Made by a program: the position numbers and the translations under genes. Below, one piece after another: positions 17,957 through 26,950 of a stretch of 64,000 nt of DNA (position 1 is the stretch's first letter; every line of letters starts with the position of its first letter). This DNA comes from Devosia sp. Root413D1 (GTDB lineage: Bacteria; Pseudomonadota; Alphaproteobacteria; Rhizobiales; Devosiaceae). The stretch lies in assembly GCF_001425235.1 (NCBI RefSeq), contig NZ_LMEA01000011.1, forward strand, positions 1 to 64,000, read 5' to 3'. Below the pieces are notes generated by a model. The model made no database searches, had not been told where the DNA came from, and saw nothing but the letters and a program-made list of their open reading frames with translations.

Positions 17957-18568
17957 ATGACGCCCGAATTCCTCATCACCACGCTGGTCATCGTCGCCTC
18001 GCCGGGCACCGGCGTGCTCTATACCCTGGCCGCCGGGCTGACCCGCGGCGCCCGCGCCAGCATCCTCGCGGCTTTCGCCTGCACCCTCGGAATCATCCCG
18101 CACATGGCGGCCGCGATCACCGGCCTCGCCGCCCTGCTCCACACCAGCGCGCTCGCCTTCGAGATCATCAAGTATCTCGGCGTCGCCTACCTGCTCTACA
18201 TGGCCTGGGCGACGCTCAGGGAGAAAGGCGCGCTCAGCGTCGACACCGATGCGGCCCCGAAATCGGTCCGTCAGGTATTGGTCTCGGGCATCTTGATCAA
18301 CATCCTCAACCCAAAGCTGTCGATCTTCTTTTTTGCCTTCCTGCCGCAGTTCGTCAGGACCGACAGCGCCGACGCCCTGCCCCAGATGCTGGAACTGAGC
18401 GCGGTGTTCATGGCGATGACCTTTGTGATCTTTGCCATCTACGGGATATTTGCCGCGGCGGTGCGCCAGCACGTGGTCACCCGTCCGCGCGTCCTCACCT
18501 GGATGCGCCGCACCTTCGCCGCCGCCTTCGTGGCGCTCGGCGCCAAGCTGGCCTTCACCGAGCGCTAG
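17957..18568 (+). CDS. LysE-family amino-acid exporter
   Basis: This 203-residue inner-membrane protein has six hydrophobic segments. It shows the LysE/RhtB features of an early SPGTGVLYTLAAGLTRG block (in place of the common PGP), ALAFEIIKYLGVAYLLYMAW, and ILINILNPKLSIFFF. It exports an amino acid or small metabolite. ATG 17957 follows AGGAG at good spacing; the longer in-frame extension lacks such a site. Its stop is only three bases from the convergent PilZ gene stop. Confidence 0.9.
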   Translation: MTPEFLITTLVIVASPGTGVLYTLAAGLTRGARASILAAFACTLGIIPHMAAAITGLAALLHTSALAFEIIKYLGVAYLLYMAWATLREKGALSVDTDAAPKSVRQVLVSGILINILNPKLSIFFFAFLPQFVRTDSADALPQMLELSAVFMAMTFVIFAIYGIFAAAVRQHVVTRPRVLTWMRRTFAAAFVALGAKLAFTER

Positions 18569-18571
18569 CCG

Positions 18572-19189
18572 TCACGCGTCGACGAGGTGGAGCCGGTCCT
18601 CGAGGCTTTCCGGCTCCTGCTCGACCAGGAACTGTACGGCGAAGCCGACGTCGAGCCAGCGCACGACGCGCGCTACCACACGGCCGACCGCCAGTGGCGT
18701 GCCGAGGTCCGGCTGCACGTCAGCCGATAAAGCTGCGCCCGAGCGCGACATATCGATGATCAGGCACGGCAGGCGGCTCCCGTCGGCGAACAAGATGGTG
18801 GAGCGCGGATCCCTCGGCATCACCCGGCGATGCGCCCGCTTGTCGGCAACCCCATGGAAGACCCGCTTCTTGTACCAGCCGATGCGCTTGATCAGCAGGT
18901 CGCGTTCCTCGGCACTGGTCTCGATGGCCATCGAGAAGCCGCCATCGATCAATCGATCGACCCGCCCCCTGACGGTGCCGAACGGCTCGAAATTGGCGGA
19001 GAGTTCCTCGCCCGGTGCCCCAAGTACCGGCGCCGAGGCCACCATCAGCTGCGGCGAGATCGATTGCAGCCGGCAGGCAAACACCTGCACCCGATGGCTG
19101 CGGTTCTTGCGGCTGGCAAGCAGGTAGCGCCCCATCAGCGCCCCGATGAAGCGGATGTCGCTGGAGCGCTGGGAGGCGTTCTGCCCCAT
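18572..19189 (-). CDS. two-domain PilZ (c-di-GMP-binding) protein
   Basis: This 205-residue soluble protein has a C-terminal PilZ domain with both c-di-GMP motifs: RxxxR at Arg118-Arg122 (RAHRR) and DxSxxG at Asp146-Gly151 (DMSRSG). The N-terminal half has a PilZ-like beta fold without those motifs. It is a clear paralog of the gene at 19324-20010 with the same architecture. It is probably a c-di-GMP effector; the partner is unknown. Confidence 0.87.
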   Translation of the reverse strand: MGQNASQRSSDIRFIGALMGRYLLASRKNRSHRVQVFACRLQSISPQLMVASAPVLGAPGEELSANFEPFGTVRGRVDRLIDGGFSMAIETSAEERDLLIKRIGWYKKRVFHGVADKRAHRRVMPRDPRSTILFADGSRLPCLIIDMSRSGAALSADVQPDLGTPLAVGRVVARVVRWLDVGFAVQFLVEQEPESLEDRLHLVDA

Positions 19190-19323
19190 TGCAAGCCTCC
19201 TGGCCGGCGTTCGATGTAATCGTTATCATCACGCTAGCGTGTAAGCTTGAACAGCCAGTTGCGCCGTACTGGAAATCCCTCGGCACGCCGGCAAGGATTT
19301 GTTTGCCATACTTGGCGTGAGCA

Positions 19324-20010
19324 CTACTTGCTCAGCTTCAGGCGCTCGCCGGCGAGGATGCGGTGGTCGCTGGTTTTGAGCGTCAGCAACGCCTCGAGCT
19401 GACCGATCTGCTGCACCTCGCCGAACTGCACAGCGAAGCCGGCCTCGATGTGCCGCACCACCCGGCCGGGAACCGCGCCCACCCCGGCCAGCGAGCCAAC
19501 CGGCGGCAGCACATCGGCCGACACCGCGACGCCCGACTGCGACATGTCGATGATGAAGCAGTCGAAGCGCTGTCCGTCGCCCAGCGTCAAGCTGGCGCGC
19601 GTCTCCCGCGGCAGCACCCGCTTGTGCGCCCGCCGATCGCTGACCGTCTTCAGCGTCCGGCGCTTCAGCCAGTCGATCCTGGAGCTCAGCACGGCGCGCT
19701 CCTGTTCGGTGCAATCGAACGCCACGGCGAAGCCACCCTCGAGAATGCGGGTGATCCTGCCGCGCACGAGCCCCAGGCCCTGCAACGTCATGGTCAACGC
19801 GTCGCCAGGCGCCCCGCTGACCGGCGCGTTCACCACCGCCTCATGGGCCGAGACGCTGCGCGAACGGCAGGCAAACACCTGCACGGCGCCCGGCGTCTGC
19901 GCGCGCGCCGCCAGCACATAGCTGCCCATTACATCGCCGATGAAGCGAGCATCCTTGCGACTGCTCGCGTCGGCCCTGCCGGCGGGTCCGTTCTGCATCG
20001 TCCAAGCCAT
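19324..20010 (-). CDS. two-domain PilZ (c-di-GMP-binding) protein, paralog
   Basis: This 228-residue protein is collinear with its neighbour at 18572. An N-terminal degenerate PilZ-like half (starting ARFIGDVMGSYVLAAR) is followed by a canonical PilZ domain with RAHKR (127-131) and DMSQSG (155-160). ATG 20010 is preferred to the GTG one codon earlier. A 134-base gap separates it from the downstream copy, so the tandem pair may be co-transcribed. The two look like an old duplication, since identity is patchy outside the motifs. Confidence 0.87.
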   Translation of the reverse strand: MAWTMQNGPAGRADASSRKDARFIGDVMGSYVLAARAQTPGAVQVFACRSRSVSAHEAVVNAPVSGAPGDALTMTLQGLGLVRGRITRILEGGFAVAFDCTEQERAVLSSRIDWLKRRTLKTVSDRRAHKRVLPRETRASLTLGDGQRFDCFIIDMSQSGVAVSADVLPPVGSLAGVGAVPGRVVRHIEAGFAVQFGEVQQIGQLEALLTLKTSDHRILAGERLKLSK

Positions 20011-20186
20011 CACCGAACAATCTCACACTATCGTACGCAAGATTGCCTATTCGGCCATGACTCAGACCTTACCAACCAACCAATTGAACAGTATTTCAGC
20101 GGGGCAACACGGGGCATTGAGCGATTTCTGTTCACCGCCTTGGCCGCCAGCCAAGCGCCTGGGCAGTTTGTACTAAGTCGAACGAT

Positions 20187-21716
20187 CTAGACTTGCTCGG
20201 TCTCCAGCATCATCTCCTCGAAAAACGCCTCGGGCCCATCGACCTCCTTGAGTCGCTTGCCGCTGATTTCCAGGTAGCGCGTTCCCACATGTCGCACGAA
20301 ACTGCGGTCATGCGAGACCAGCACGGCCGTCGCTTCATGAGCGAGGATCTCACTCTCCAGCGCTTCGCGGCCCGGGATGTCGACATGGTTGGTCGGCTCG
20401 TCCATCAAGTAGAAGTTCGGCTCGGTCAGCCGCAGCGCCAGCAGCCCCAGGCGCGCTCGCTGGCCGAAGCTCAGTTGGCCGATCGGCCGCGACTGTTTCT
20501 CGATGACGAAGCCGGTGCTCGCGAGGAGGCTCCGCACCCGTGCATCCGGCTGCTTGAAGGTCACCGAGATGAAACTCTCGGGCGTCTCCTTGACCGGCAG
20601 TTGCGACATGTCCTGGTCGGTATAGCCCAGCACCAGCGACGGCGTGACCTTTATGCCCGGCACGCTGTCCGGCTCCACCATGGCGCGGTGGATCAGCTTG
20701 ACCAGTTGCGACTTGCCGGCGCCGTTCTTGCCCAGCAGCACCACACGATCGCCCTGGAAGATGTGGAGCTTGTCGATCTTGAACAGCGCCTGCCCCGATG
20801 GCGTCGTCACCGTCACGTTCTCGATGCCGACCAGCAGCTTGGCGTGGGTGCCGCGGTTGCTGAGCCTGATCTCGCCCGAGCGCTCGCGATGCGCCGGACG
20901 CACCGCCTCCTCGATCCTCGCGGCCCGCTCGCGCAACTGCTTGGTCTTGACCACCAGCAGGTCGCTGCCCGAGTTGATGCCGATATTGTTGAGTTTCGCC
21001 GCCTGCTTCCTCAGCTTCGTGGCTTCCTTCAGATCGCGCTCGTTCTGCGCCTCCTGCGAGGCGTCCTCGCGTTCGATTTCGAGCCGGGCCGCCGAGTAGC
21101 CGAGCGGCATGTAGCGCGAGGTTCCCGGCCGCAGGAACAGCGTCCGGTTAGTCACCGCATCGAGGAAGTCGCGATCGTGGCTCGCCACGATCAGCGGAAT
21201 ATTGCGGGCCTCACGGTTGAGCCAGGTCTCCAGCCGGAACAGCTTTGACAGGTCGAGATGGTTGGTCGGCTCGTCCATCAGCAGCGCATCGGGATCGGTC
21301 ACCCATACCCGCGCGATCAGCATCAGGCGTTGCCAGCCGCCGCTCAACGCCGAAACCAGCCGGTCGCGCAGCTCATAGGGCGTCTCCAGCCCATCGAGCG
21401 CCACATCGGCCCGCCAGGCGTCGGTCTCGCGGTCGGCAGCCGGCAGGGCATCCAGCACGGCGTCGCGCATGGTCAGCGGCATCAGCGCCGCCGGCACGTC
21501 CTGCTCGACATAGCCGATGCGCAGGCCGCGCGAACGGACCACTTCGCCGCTGGTGGGTTCCGCCAGCCCGGCTATGACGCGCAGCAGCGAGGTCTTGCCG
21601 AGCCCGTTGCCTGCAACAAGCCCGACCCGGTCGCCATCGGCGACGACGAGGCTCAGGTCGCGGAACAGCGGATCGGTGGCGGTGATGGAAAGGTGCTTGA
21701 GGCTGATCGAGCCCAT
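20187..21716 (-). CDS. ABC-F family ATPase (ribosome-associated)
   Basis: This 509-residue protein has two nucleotide-binding domains in one chain and no membrane domain, as in ABC-F translation factors and resistance proteins. Domain 1 has GNGLGKT (36-42), LSGGWQRL and LMDEPTNHLD; domain 2 has GKNGAGKS, LSFGQRARL and LMDEPTNHVD. The linker is charged and helical. ATG 21716 is preferred; the frame stays open 40 codons upstream through a palindromic repeat. The 300-base leader holds a short uORF and alternative hairpins, so antibiotic-responsive attenuation is plausible. Subfamily is not resolved. Confidence 0.93.
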   Translation of the reverse strand: MGSISLKHLSITATDPLFRDLSLVVADGDRVGLVAGNGLGKTSLLRVIAGLAEPTSGEVVRSRGLRIGYVEQDVPAALMPLTMRDAVLDALPAADRETDAWRADVALDGLETPYELRDRLVSALSGGWQRLMLIARVWVTDPDALLMDEPTNHLDLSKLFRLETWLNREARNIPLIVASHDRDFLDAVTNRTLFLRPGTSRYMPLGYSAARLEIEREDASQEAQNERDLKEATKLRKQAAKLNNIGINSGSDLLVVKTKQLRERAARIEEAVRPAHRERSGEIRLSNRGTHAKLLVGIENVTVTTPSGQALFKIDKLHIFQGDRVVLLGKNGAGKSQLVKLIHRAMVEPDSVPGIKVTPSLVLGYTDQDMSQLPVKETPESFISVTFKQPDARVRSLLASTGFVIEKQSRPIGQLSFGQRARLGLLALRLTEPNFYLMDEPTNHVDIPGREALESEILAHEATAVLVSHDRSFVRHVGTRYLEISGKRLKEVDGPEAFFEEMMLETEQV

Positions 21717-21753
21717 TTTCGTCTCTCTGGTCTTCTGGCGGTCCATGCTCGGA

Positions 21754-21796
21754 GCGTGATCAGCAAAAGTTGCAAACTCTTGCGGTTCGATCACGC
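21754..21796. repeat. Rhizobiales-type intergenic palindrome, copy 1
   Basis: The outer arms GCGTGATC (21754-21761) and GATCACGC (21789-21796) enclose a second stem, GCAAAAGTT/AACTCTTGC (one wobble), with a 3-base loop. The block resembles 55881-55924 base for base in its GATCAG-AAAAGTT and GGTTCGATC segments. It sits in the ABC-F leader, 38 bases before the ATG. Confidence 0.75.
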
Positions 21797-21904
21797 GACC
21801 AACAGGGACTACCGGTGCCGGCAATGGCTCACGCACGAAGCGGAGCCGGTTTGGGCAGACCAGAATGGTGTGAGACGACGAGGACGTCCGGACCCGTTCG
21901 GCCA

Positions 21905-21940
21905 GCCCTGCAACTAAAGCTGCAGGGCCGAAACAGGGCC
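21905..21940 (-). promoter_or_regulatory. alternative hairpins in the ABC-F leader
   Basis: On the transcript, TGCAGGGC (21912-21905) can pair with GGCCCTGCA (21929-21921), or with an upstream GGCCCTG (21940-21934) instead. The uORF stop codon lies in the loop of the first hairpin. No U-run follows, so control of translation, folding or Rho access is likelier than simple termination. Confidence 0.45.
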
Positions 21941-21973
21941 GCGACTGCGGTGCTGGTCATGACGATAGCCCAC
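21914..21973 (-). CDS. putative 19-residue leader peptide of the ABC-F gene
   Basis: GTG at 21973-21971 follows a near-perfect ribosome site AAGGAGGG (21985-21978) and opens a 19-codon frame, MGYRHDQHRSRGPVSALQL, ending in TAG at 21916-21914 inside a hairpin loop. A promoter-like pair lies just upstream, so the uORF would be the first thing translated on the mRNA. Position and structure fit ribosome-stalling leaders upstream of ABC-F resistance genes in Gram-positives. I know no matching peptide family, and expression is unproven. Confidence 0.45.
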   Translation of the reverse strand: MGYRHDQHRSRGPVSALQL

Positions 21974-22007
21974 GCGACCCTCCTTGGTTGGTATTGCTGA
22001 CAAAATG

Positions 22008-22037
22008 CTTAGAGCACCGGGGGCGATTGCAGGTCAA
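22008..22037 (-). promoter_or_regulatory. possible sigma-70 promoter for the ABC-F leader
   Basis: On the minus strand TTGACC (22037-22032) and TCTAAG (22013-22008) are separated by 18 bases. Transcription would begin near 22001, about 28 bases before the uORF start. The -10 match is weak. Confidence 0.4.
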
Positions 22038-22038
22038 G

Positions 22039-22470
22039 TGGCAGCCACCTCGACCCCTCGACGGCCACCGGGTCATTCCCGCGAAAGCGGGAACCTCTAT
22101 TTGCAGTGGCTGCCCCAAGGACAGGCGGCTCGAGAGCTGAGGGCGTCGGTTGGCACCAGGTTGCCGCCAAACTCGTGGTGGCTTCTGAGCCCCCTACCCT
22201 CACACCAGATAGAACAGCGTGGCGATGACAGCGAGGGTCAGCGGGCGGGGCAAAGCAAGATGGGCAAGCCGGTACGCAAAACTATCAAATCCGGCCTGCT
22301 GCCATCCGCTGTCGCGTGGCGCCCTCAAAGCTGTCTCAAGGTACGCGAGACCGCTCTTGGCTTGGGCGCGCATACGGCTACTCCGAACAAAAACCGTATG
22401 TGAAATTCATACCCGCGAGCGCTTAAGAAAGTGCTTCCGAGAAGCAAACGAAGTCTGAATCAAGTGCTCC
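22039..22470. other. intergenic stretch without a supported gene
   Basis: This stretch separates the ABC-F leader from the terminator of the small secreted protein gene. It contains one dispersed palindrome at 22073. The short open frames here run through the repeat or have no ribosome site and unnatural composition. Nothing else is recognised. Confidence 0.6.
22073..22095. repeat. dispersed palindromic repeat, copy 2
   Basis: TTCCCGC (22076-22082) and GCGGGAA (22087-22093) flank a GAAA loop, in the context GTCATTCCCGCGAAAGCGGG. It belongs to the same TCATCCC-GCGAAAGC-GGGA family as the elements at 6917 and 31307. Confidence 0.7.
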
Positions 22471-22508
22471 AAAACAACGCGCCCGGCCCTCTGTACGGAA
22501 CCGGGCGC
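22471..22508 (-). terminator. terminator of the first small secreted protein gene
   Basis: GCGCCCGG (22479-22486) pairs with CCGGGCGC (22501-22508). On the minus strand the stem is followed by GTTGTTTTGG, just past the stop at 22531. Confidence 0.75.
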
Positions 22509-22530
22509 ATTGGATTCACTGGCGATTTCC

Positions 22531-22857
22531 TCAGCTGCGGCGCAGCCGTTCACGATTGAGGATCGCTCCGGTGCAGGTGGAAACGCGGAGCAGGTACACC
22601 CAATTGCCGCGTGTCGCGCGGACCTGGATGCGCCGATCGTTGCGCACATTGAGCGAGATGTTGGTGTAGCCCTGCTGGCGCACCGCGTTGCGGATCTGCC
22701 GGTCGGTCAGCTCGATGCAGATCAGCGGCCGTCGGTAGCCGAACCCGTCGGTGCCGAAGCCGAACTGGAACTGCATGCTCTGCGCCTGCACGGGGAGTGC
22801 CGAAGCGCCGAGCGCCAGCCCGAGCACGGCGGCCCGGATGAGCGTGGTAGCTTTCAT
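22531..22857 (-). CDS. small secreted protein, paralog A
   Basis: This 108-residue precursor has a clear signal peptide (cleavage near ALPVQA-QS, residue 26). The mature part has two cysteines (in LICIEL and STCTGA) flanking a basic beta-rich core, likely a periplasmic disulfide domain, and ends in ERLRRS. A strong AAGGAGA site precedes ATG 22857. The fold layout and the Cys-Thr-Gly motif recur in the next gene upstream. No characterised family is recognised, though the pattern is loosely PepSY-like. Confidence 0.8.
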   Translation of the reverse strand: MKATTLIRAAVLGLALGASALPVQAQSMQFQFGFGTDGFGYRRPLICIELTDRQIRNAVRQQGYTNISLNVRNDRRIQVRATRGNWVYLLRVSTCTGAILNRERLRRS

Positions 22858-22884
22858 ATCGTTCTCCTTTGCAACTCACGAACA

Positions 22885-22913
22885 AAAATCCCGGCCCTAT
22901 GGGGGGCCGGGAT
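22885..22913 (-). terminator. terminator of the second small secreted protein gene
   Basis: ATCCCGGCCC (22888-22897) pairs with GGGCCGGGAT (22904-22913). On the minus strand it is followed by TTTTTGTTC. Confidence 0.88.
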
Positions 22914-22957
22914 CTGGCGGGAGCGCGAGGGAGGAACCGGCTCCCGCCGGAACTGGG

Positions 22958-23359
22958 TTAGAAGCGGAACTGGAACTGGAAGCCCGGGAAGTACGGGCGA
23001 CGCAGCCGCTCGATATCCGAGACGCGGCCTGTGCAGCGGTTGATGGTCATGGCGTAGGTGCGACGGCCATAATCAGCCACCACCTTTACCCGGACCCCGC
23101 GACGATCGACGAAGCGGATGTCGTCAAAGCCGGCCCGGCGCAGGCCGCGGCGGACTTCGTTGTTGGTCAGGCAGTCGCGCTTCATCCGACGGCCATTGTC
23201 GAAGCCGTACGAGAAGCTGTTGCCGCCGCCCTGAATGCCGAAATCAAAGTTGAACGACTGGGCCTGGACCGGCATGGCGGTGAACGCCGCCGCACCGAGG
23301 GTCACGGCAACGATAGCGGCACGGCCGGACTTCATTACGGATGAGAGGATTGAGGTCAT
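22958..23359 (-). CDS. small secreted protein, paralog B
   Basis: This 133-residue precursor has a signal peptide ending near MPVQA-QS. The mature chain is very basic, begins with a Phe/Asn/Gly-rich FNFDFGIQGG segment, and carries two Cys (RDCLTN and NRCTGR) in the same places as paralog A. It ends in an aromatic FQFQFRF motif, which might act as an outer-membrane or aggregation tail. ATG 23359 follows AAGGAGA; a start 7 codons earlier is in frame but lacks such a site. Each paralog has its own terminator. Confidence 0.8.
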   Translation of the reverse strand: MTSILSSVMKSGRAAIVAVTLGAAAFTAMPVQAQSFNFDFGIQGGGNSFSYGFDNGRRMKRDCLTNNEVRRGLRRAGFDDIRFVDRRGVRVKVVADYGRRTYAMTINRCTGRVSDIERLRRPYFPGFQFQFRF

Positions 23360-23755
23360 GATAGTCTCCTTCAAGATCAACTGGTGCCAGGTCCGCTAGC
23401 GTGCCACGACCCTAAAGGTTGCATTCTTAACCAATGCGGTATCGCCCGTTCATCCACCGTTCATGTTGCAAGGCAACCTGGGCGGCGGAATTCCGAGTGA
23501 GATCAGGCGCAGTCGATGTGAGATTGCCGAACACCCAGCCCGGACACTGCCTACTGGCCCCAGCTGGGCGCTCCGCAATCTCGAGCAGTGGAATAATGCC
23601 CGGCCGTTGAATGCTCGCGGAACCGTGCATTCACATGCCGTTCACGACCGGTTGACAGCTCGAGCGCCGGGCCCTACCTCCCGCTTAACCCACCCCAAGC
23701 AGCAAGTATGCTAGAGCTTGTGAGGCGCACGATTCGCGCCTCGGACGGAGATTTC
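23360..23755. other. divergent intergenic region before parE
   Basis: This region separates the divergent starts of the secreted protein gene and parE. It has no supported gene and no clear -35/-10 pair, operator dyad or repeat. The parE frame is open to 23708, but only ATG 23756 has a ribosome site (GGAG), so part of the upstream open stretch is assigned to the leader. Confidence 0.6.
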
Positions 23756-25789
<2,034 letters not shown>

Positions 25790-25820
25790 GGACGAGCGTC
25801 CCTGAGGGTCAGGGGCGAAC

Positions 25821-26726
25821 ATGATCACCAGACGTGGGTTGCTGAAGCTTTTCGGCGTGGGCGTGCTCGGGCTGATCGCCACTGCCGCCTACCCCTTCAT
25901 CGAGGCCCTCGCCCGTCCGCGCGTCACCACCTACGCCCTCACGCCGCGCGGCTGGCCGGCCGGCCTGAAACTGCGCGCCGCCGTCATTGCCGATCTCCAT
26001 GCCTGCGAGCCCTGGATGGACCTGAGCCGCATCGAGGAGCTGTGCGCGCAGACGCAAGGATTGGGCGCGGACGTCATCCTGCTGCTCGGGGATTATGTCA
26101 GCGGCATGCGGCTCAGGACCGGTCAGGTCGCCAATGTCGAATGGGCCAGCGCGCTCGGCAAGCTCTCCGCTCCGCTCGGTGTGCATGCCGTTCTCGGTAA
26201 TCACGACTACTGGGAGGACCGCGCCTTCCAGTTGGACCATTCGATGACGCCGCTGGCCCGCACGGCGTTGCGTGACGCCGGTATCGCCACCTACGTCAAC
26301 GAAGCCATCCGCCTCGAAAAGGACGGGCACCCGTTCTGGCTTGCCGGTCTTGGCGACCAGTTGGGTATCCTGCCCGGCGGCGTCCATGACGGCCGGCACA
26401 CCTGGGGGCTCGACGACCTCGACGCCACGCTGGCCCAGATCCCCGACGGCGAGCCGACCCTGCTCCTCGCCCACGAGCCTGATATCTTCCCCAAAGTACC
26501 CGACCGCGTCAGCCTGACGCTGTCCGGCCACACCCATGGCGGCCAGATCTCGCTGTTGGGCTGGCGCCCCTGGGCGGCATCGCTCGGCTCGCGTCGCTTT
26601 CCCGCCGGCCATTACACTGTCGAGGGACGCGAGCTGATCGTCTCGCGCGGCCTTGGTTGCTCCGTCATTCCCGTGCGGATCGGCAACTGGCCGGAAATCG
26701 TCATGCTCGATGTCGGCACGGCCTGA
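25821..26726 (+). CDS. membrane-anchored metallophosphoesterase (YkuE-like)
   Basis: This 301-residue calcineurin-type phosphoesterase has the five metal motifs in order: ADLHAC, GDYVSG, GNHDYW, AHEPD and GHTHGGQ. An N-terminal TRRGLLKLFGVG segment plus hydrophobic stretch (about 3-30) looks like a Tat signal or anchor, placing it on the periplasmic face. YkuE/LpxG-type enzymes act on phospholipid or UDP-lipid substrates; the substrate here is unknown. It is 31 bases downstream of parE, probably on the same transcript. Confidence 0.9.
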   Translation: MITRRGLLKLFGVGVLGLIATAAYPFIEALARPRVTTYALTPRGWPAGLKLRAAVIADLHACEPWMDLSRIEELCAQTQGLGADVILLLGDYVSGMRLRTGQVANVEWASALGKLSAPLGVHAVLGNHDYWEDRAFQLDHSMTPLARTALRDAGIATYVNEAIRLEKDGHPFWLAGLGDQLGILPGGVHDGRHTWGLDDLDATLAQIPDGEPTLLLAHEPDIFPKVPDRVSLTLSGHTHGGQISLLGWRPWAASLGSRRFPAGHYTVEGRELIVSRGLGCSVIPVRIGNWPEIVMLDVGTA

Positions 26727-26760
26727 CCGACCACAATTAATCACCCGCCCGCGAACCCCG

Positions 26761-26788
26761 TTGACTCGCAAGGGGTTTCCACTATGTT
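26761..26788 (+). promoter_or_regulatory. possible sigma-70 promoter of the DEAD-box helicase
   Basis: TTGACT (26761-26766) and TATGTT (26783-26788) are separated by 16 bases. If used, the mRNA would carry a leader of about 155 bases. Confidence 0.5.
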
Positions 26789-26900
26789 CCGGGCGCGTCG
26801 CGCGCAGCCCCGGACAGGGCGGAGTCCGGATCGGTTGCTGCAAGGCGAAGCCTGATTATCCGGCTTGTACTTTGCGACCTGTTCGTCGACCCGCACCTCC

Positions 26901-26937
26901 TCAAGTAGCTGCCCGTCGACCTGCCTTCCCTACTTGA
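26901..26937 (+). promoter_or_regulatory. hairpin in the helicase 5' leader
   Basis: TCAAGTAG (26901-26908) and CTACTTGA (26930-26937) are perfectly complementary and end 13 bases before the TTG start. There is no strong ribosome site, so folding could set translation efficiency, as in cold-induced helicase leaders. Confidence 0.5.
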
Positions 26938-26950
26938 GCGGACCACTGAT

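Noticed and set aside
21832-21963. A 43-codon ATG frame (MTSTAVAALFRP...) overlapping the ABC-F leader peptide
   Set aside because: Its ATG lies too far from the AAGGAGGG site, which is well placed for the GTG uORF in another frame. Kept only as an alternative if the GTG frame proves unconserved.
22219-22458. A 79-codon frame in the gap after the ABC-F leader
   Set aside because: There is no ribosome site, composition is unlike neighbours, and no domain is seen.
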